From NCBI GenBank assembly GCA_041748615.1, contig JBGTCY010000037.1:1-15669 (forward strand): DNA of 15,669 nt, given 5' to 3'. Below the pieces are notes generated by a model that saw nothing but the letters and a program-made list of their open reading frames with translations, was not told the DNA's origin and did no database searches. Within the stretch, counting starts at the first letter, position 1, and each line of letters opens with the position of its first letter. Both the position numbers and the translations under genes were made by a program. This DNA is from JBGTCY01 sp041748615 (GTDB taxonomy: Bacteria; Bacteroidota; Bacteroidia; Chitinophagales; CAIOSU01). Below are positions 13,719 through 15,669 of this stretch, piece by piece.

Positions 13719-14906
13719 ATGGCAAAAGAAAAATTCCAAAAAACCAAACCCCACGTTAATATCGGGACGATTGGTCACGTTGACCACGGCAAGACAACTC
13801 TTACCGCTGCCATTACCCAAACACTTGCAAGCAAAGGTTTGGCTGAGAAAAGAGATTATGCCTCCATTGATTCCGCACCTGAAGAAAAGGAAAGAGGTAT
13901 CACGATTAACACTGCGCATGTGGAGTACCAAACCGTATCCCGCCATTATGCCCACGTGGATTGCCCCGGTCACGCTGACTATATTAAAAACATGGTGACT
14001 GGCGCGGCTCAAATGGATGGTGCGATTCTTGTAGTAGCAGCTACGGATGGTCCGATGCCACAAACACGTGAACATATCCTCTTAGCGCGTCAGGTAGGTG
14101 TTCCTCAGATTGTTGTTTTCATGAACAAAGTGGACCTTGTTGATGACCCTGAATTGCTCGACCTCGTGGAAATGGAAGTGAGAGAATTGCTCACTTTTTA
14201 TCAATTTGATGGAGATAACATTCCAATTATCAGAGGCTCAGCATTAAAGGCGCTTGAAGGTGGCGCAGAAGGCATCAAGGCGATTGAAGAATTGATGGAA
14301 GCTGTTGATACAACAATTCCTGTTCCGCCAAGACCGATTGACAAGCCATTCCTGATGCCTGTAGAAGATGTATTCTCTATCACTGGTCGTGGTACTGTTG
14401 CTACCGGTAGAATTGAAAGAGGTATCGTGAGAACCGGTGAACCGGTAGAAATTATTGGTCTGACCAATGAAAAAATGACATCCACTTGTACCGGGGTAGA
14501 GATGTTCAGAAAAATTCTTGATGAAGGTGAAGCCGGTGATAACGTAGGTATCCTGTTGCGTGGTATTGAAAAAGACCAGATTAAGAGAGGGATGGTAATT
14601 TGTGCGCCCGGCAGCATCACGCCTCATACTGAATTTAAATGTGAAGTGTATATCCTGAGCAAAGAAGAAGGTGGAAGACATACACCGTTTTTCAACAACT
14701 ACAGACCGCAGTTCTATCTCAGAACTACCGACTGTACCGGTGAAATCAAATTGCCGGATGGCGTTGAAATGGTGATGCCTGGTGATAACATCACCCTCAC
14801 TGTGAAATTGATTTATCCTGTTGCTATTGATAAAGGTTTGCGTTTCGCTATCCGCGAAGGTGGCAGAACAGTAGGCGCTGGTCAGGTTACTGAAATCATT
14901 AAATAA
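13719..14906 (+). CDS. tuf: elongation factor Tu
   Basis: The 395-residue GTPase delivers aminoacyl-tRNA to the ribosome. Seen: P-loop GHVDHGKT (19-26), switch I RGITINTAH with T62, DCPGH (81-85), NKVD (136-139) and SAL (174-176), followed by domain 2 (VFSITGRGTVATGRIERG) and domain 3 (ITLTVKLIYPVA to the end). Length and sequence are typical and complete. ATG start; the upstream leader is A-rich (CAACCAAAAAACAGTTAACC) with no Shine-Dalgarno motif, as usual in this phylum. The gene follows tRNA-Thr by 100 bp and precedes tRNA-Trp by 6 bp, so it is probably released from a mixed tRNA-mRNA transcript by tRNA processing. No consensus TAnnTTTG promoter is present in the 100-bp gap. Confidence 0.98.
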   Translation: MAKEKFQKTKPHVNIGTIGHVDHGKTTLTAAITQTLASKGLAEKRDYASIDSAPEEKERGITINTAHVEYQTVSRHYAHVDCPGHADYIKNMVTGAAQMDGAILVVAATDGPMPQTREHILLARQVGVPQIVVFMNKVDLVDDPELLDLVEMEVRELLTFYQFDGDNIPIIRGSALKALEGGAEGIKAIEELMEAVDTTIPVPPRPIDKPFLMPVEDVFSITGRGTVATGRIERGIVRTGEPVEIIGLTNEKMTSTCTGVEMFRKILDEGEAGDNVGILLRGIEKDQIKRGMVICAPGSITPHTEFKCEVYILSKEEGGRHTPFFNNYRPQFYLRTTDCTGEIKLPDGVEMVMPGDNITLTVKLIYPVAIDKGLRFAIREGGRTVGAGQVTEIIK

Positions 14907-14912
14907 GCGGAT

Positions 14913-14985
14913 ACGGGTGTAGCTCAATTGGTAGAGCAGCGGTCTCCAAAACCGCAGGCTGGGAGTTCGAGCCTCTCCACCCGTG
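14913..14985 (+). tRNA. tRNA-Trp (anticodon CCA)
   Basis: Acceptor stem ACGGGTG pairs with CACCCGT at 14978-14984, discriminator G as usual for Trp. Anticodon stem GCGGT/ACCGC with loop CTCCAAA; anticodon CCA at 14946-14948. T-arm GGGAGTTCGAGCCTCTC. It lies between tuf and secE; CCA is not encoded. Confidence 0.97.
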
Positions 14986-14988
14986 CAG

Positions 14989-15020
14989 TTTTGGAGAAAA
15001 TTCAGTTGAATTCTCCAAAA
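14989..15020 (+). other. strong hairpin between tRNA-Trp and secE
   Basis: TTTTGGAGAA (14989-14998) pairs perfectly with TTCTCCAAAA (15011-15020), and TTCA/TGAA extends the stem inside a 2-nt A bulge. No T-run follows directly, and the downstream secE-nusG genes are normally co-transcribed, so I see a processing, stability or attenuation structure rather than a plain terminator. Confidence 0.55.
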
Positions 15021-15084
15021 GTTATTGTATCCGGTTTTGAACTATAAGTTGGCAGGCATTATTAAAGCAGATTATTAATAAAGA

Positions 15085-15282
15085 ATGAACAAATTCACAT
15101 TATACCTCAGGGAGGCATACAACGAGTTGGTGTACAAAGTAACCTGGCCAAGTTGGCAGGAGTTGCAGTCCAGCGCTGTGGTTGTGTTAGTGGCTTCATT
15201 GATAATCGCTTTAGTTGTACTGGCGATGGACCAGGCGTCCAATAATCTGTTAAAATTGATTTATAAGACTATCATAGGTTAA
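15085..15282 (+). CDS. secE: preprotein translocase subunit SecE
   Basis: The 65-residue single-span inner-membrane protein is the SecE clamp of the SecYEG channel. An amphipathic N-terminal helix (FTLYLREAYNELVYKVTWP) leads to the signature VTWPSWQEL (19-27) and one hydrophobic segment at about 31-48. The short, one-TM form is usual outside the enterobacteria. ATG start at 15085. It is preceded by tRNA-Trp and a hairpin, and nusG starts 11 bp after its stop, which is the conserved secE-nusG pair. Confidence 0.96.
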   Translation: MNKFTLYLREAYNELVYKVTWPSWQELQSSAVVVLVASLIIALVVLAMDQASNNLLKLIYKTIIG

Positions 15283-15293
15283 CACAAAAAGAG

Positions 15294-15669
15294 GTGAGCG
15301 AAACATTAGCAACAGCAACGGATACTCAATGGTATGCACTGAAAGTCATCAGCGGCAAGGAGCGTAAAGTCCGTGAGTATATTGACAATGAGGTAAAGCG
15401 TTCCGGCTGGGGACATTTGGTGAAACAGGTATTGGTACCTACTGAAAAAGTCTATAAAATCATCAAAGGAAAGAAGGTCATAAAAGAAAGAAATTTCTTT
15501 CCCGGTTATGTGTTGGTGGAAGTGAAGAAAGACGGTTTGAGTTCTGAAATGGTTCAAACGCTTCAGGGTATCACCGGAGTGATGCACTTCATTGAACGCA
15601 ACAAGCCGGTTCCGCTCAGAAAAACAGAAATGAACCGAATTCTCGGTAAGGTGGATGAAATGCAGGAAA
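15294..15669 (+). CDS. nusG: transcription termination/antitermination factor NusG (3' end cut by window edge)
   Basis: The first 125 codons are present. The product has the NGN domain: WYALKVISGKERKVREYID, VLVPTEKVYKIIKGKK, ERNFFPGYVLVEV and VQTLQGITGVMHFI. The C-terminal KOW domain lies beyond the right edge. NusG binds RNA polymerase and couples transcription to translation or Rho. I chose the GTG at 15294 (MSETLATATDTQWYAL) because no ATG precedes the conserved W-Y, and it lies 11 bp after secE. A loose purine run AAAAAGAG comes just before it. Confidence 0.95.
   Translation, partial: MSETLATATDTQWYALKVISGKERKVREYIDNEVKRSGWGHLVKQVLVPTEKVYKIIKGKKVIKERNFFPGYVLVEVKKDGLSSEMVQTLQGITGVMHFIERNKPVPLRKTEMNRILGKVDEMQE

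Noticed and set aside
14244..14927. 227-codon minus-strand frame opposite tuf
   Set aside because: It is a shadow of the strongly biased tuf codons and also runs into tRNA-Trp.

Overview
The window comes from a member of the phylum Bacteroidota, probably near the Chitinophagales/Sphingobacteriales; I cannot resolve the order. The evidence is the block rpsU - xerC/D - hpf - tRNA-Thr - tRNA-Tyr - tRNA-Gly - tRNA-Thr - tuf - tRNA-Trp - secE - nusG, the short Bacteroidota-type S21, two textbook TTTG-N19/20-TAnnTTTG promoters, A-rich leaders without Shine-Dalgarno sequences, tRNAs lacking an encoded CCA, and several Bacteroidota-type small repeats. No rRNA, CRISPR array or transposase is visible.

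Left part (1-6257) is a surface-glycan or lipopolysaccharide type region. On the minus strand, in reading order, lie a class III PLP aminotransferase of the glutamate-1-semialdehyde mutase fold, a large polytopic DUF6044-like membrane protein, a previously untracked 48-residue single-span membrane protein that overlaps its neighbour, and an SDR oxidoreductase resembling the flagellin/nonulosonate modification dehydrogenases. A convergent plus-strand rraA-family gene, which carries the complete aldolase active-site signature, separates these from a minus-strand Wzx-like flippase cut by the left edge. Together they look like sugar synthesis or decoration plus export, but the final glycan cannot be read from here.

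Middle part (6258-8440) holds a plus-strand gene pair: a small Cys-containing membrane-anchored protein and a secreted, Cys-rich, probable outer-membrane barrel protein. An FNR/CRP-like palindrome lies just upstream. After them comes an ORF6N-domain gene bracketed by a near-perfect 23-bp inverted repeat.

Right part (8440-15669) is housekeeping. polA is on the minus strand and carries a heptanucleotide tandem repeat inside its coding linker. A divergent intergenic region, with a second heptad repeat, leads to rpsU, a Xer recombinase and hpf. A strong promoter then starts a tRNA cluster (Thr, Tyr, Gly, a degenerate tRNA-like copy, Thr), followed by tuf, tRNA-Trp, secE and the 5' part of nusG, which runs off the right edge.

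Most of the novelty is in small-scale structure: the overlooked small membrane gene, the inverted repeat around ORF6N, the 7-bp repeats, the decayed tRNA with a conserved anticodon stem, the hairpin between tRNA-Trp and secE, and the aldolase-type RraA. I did not find a convincing wholly new multi-gene system.
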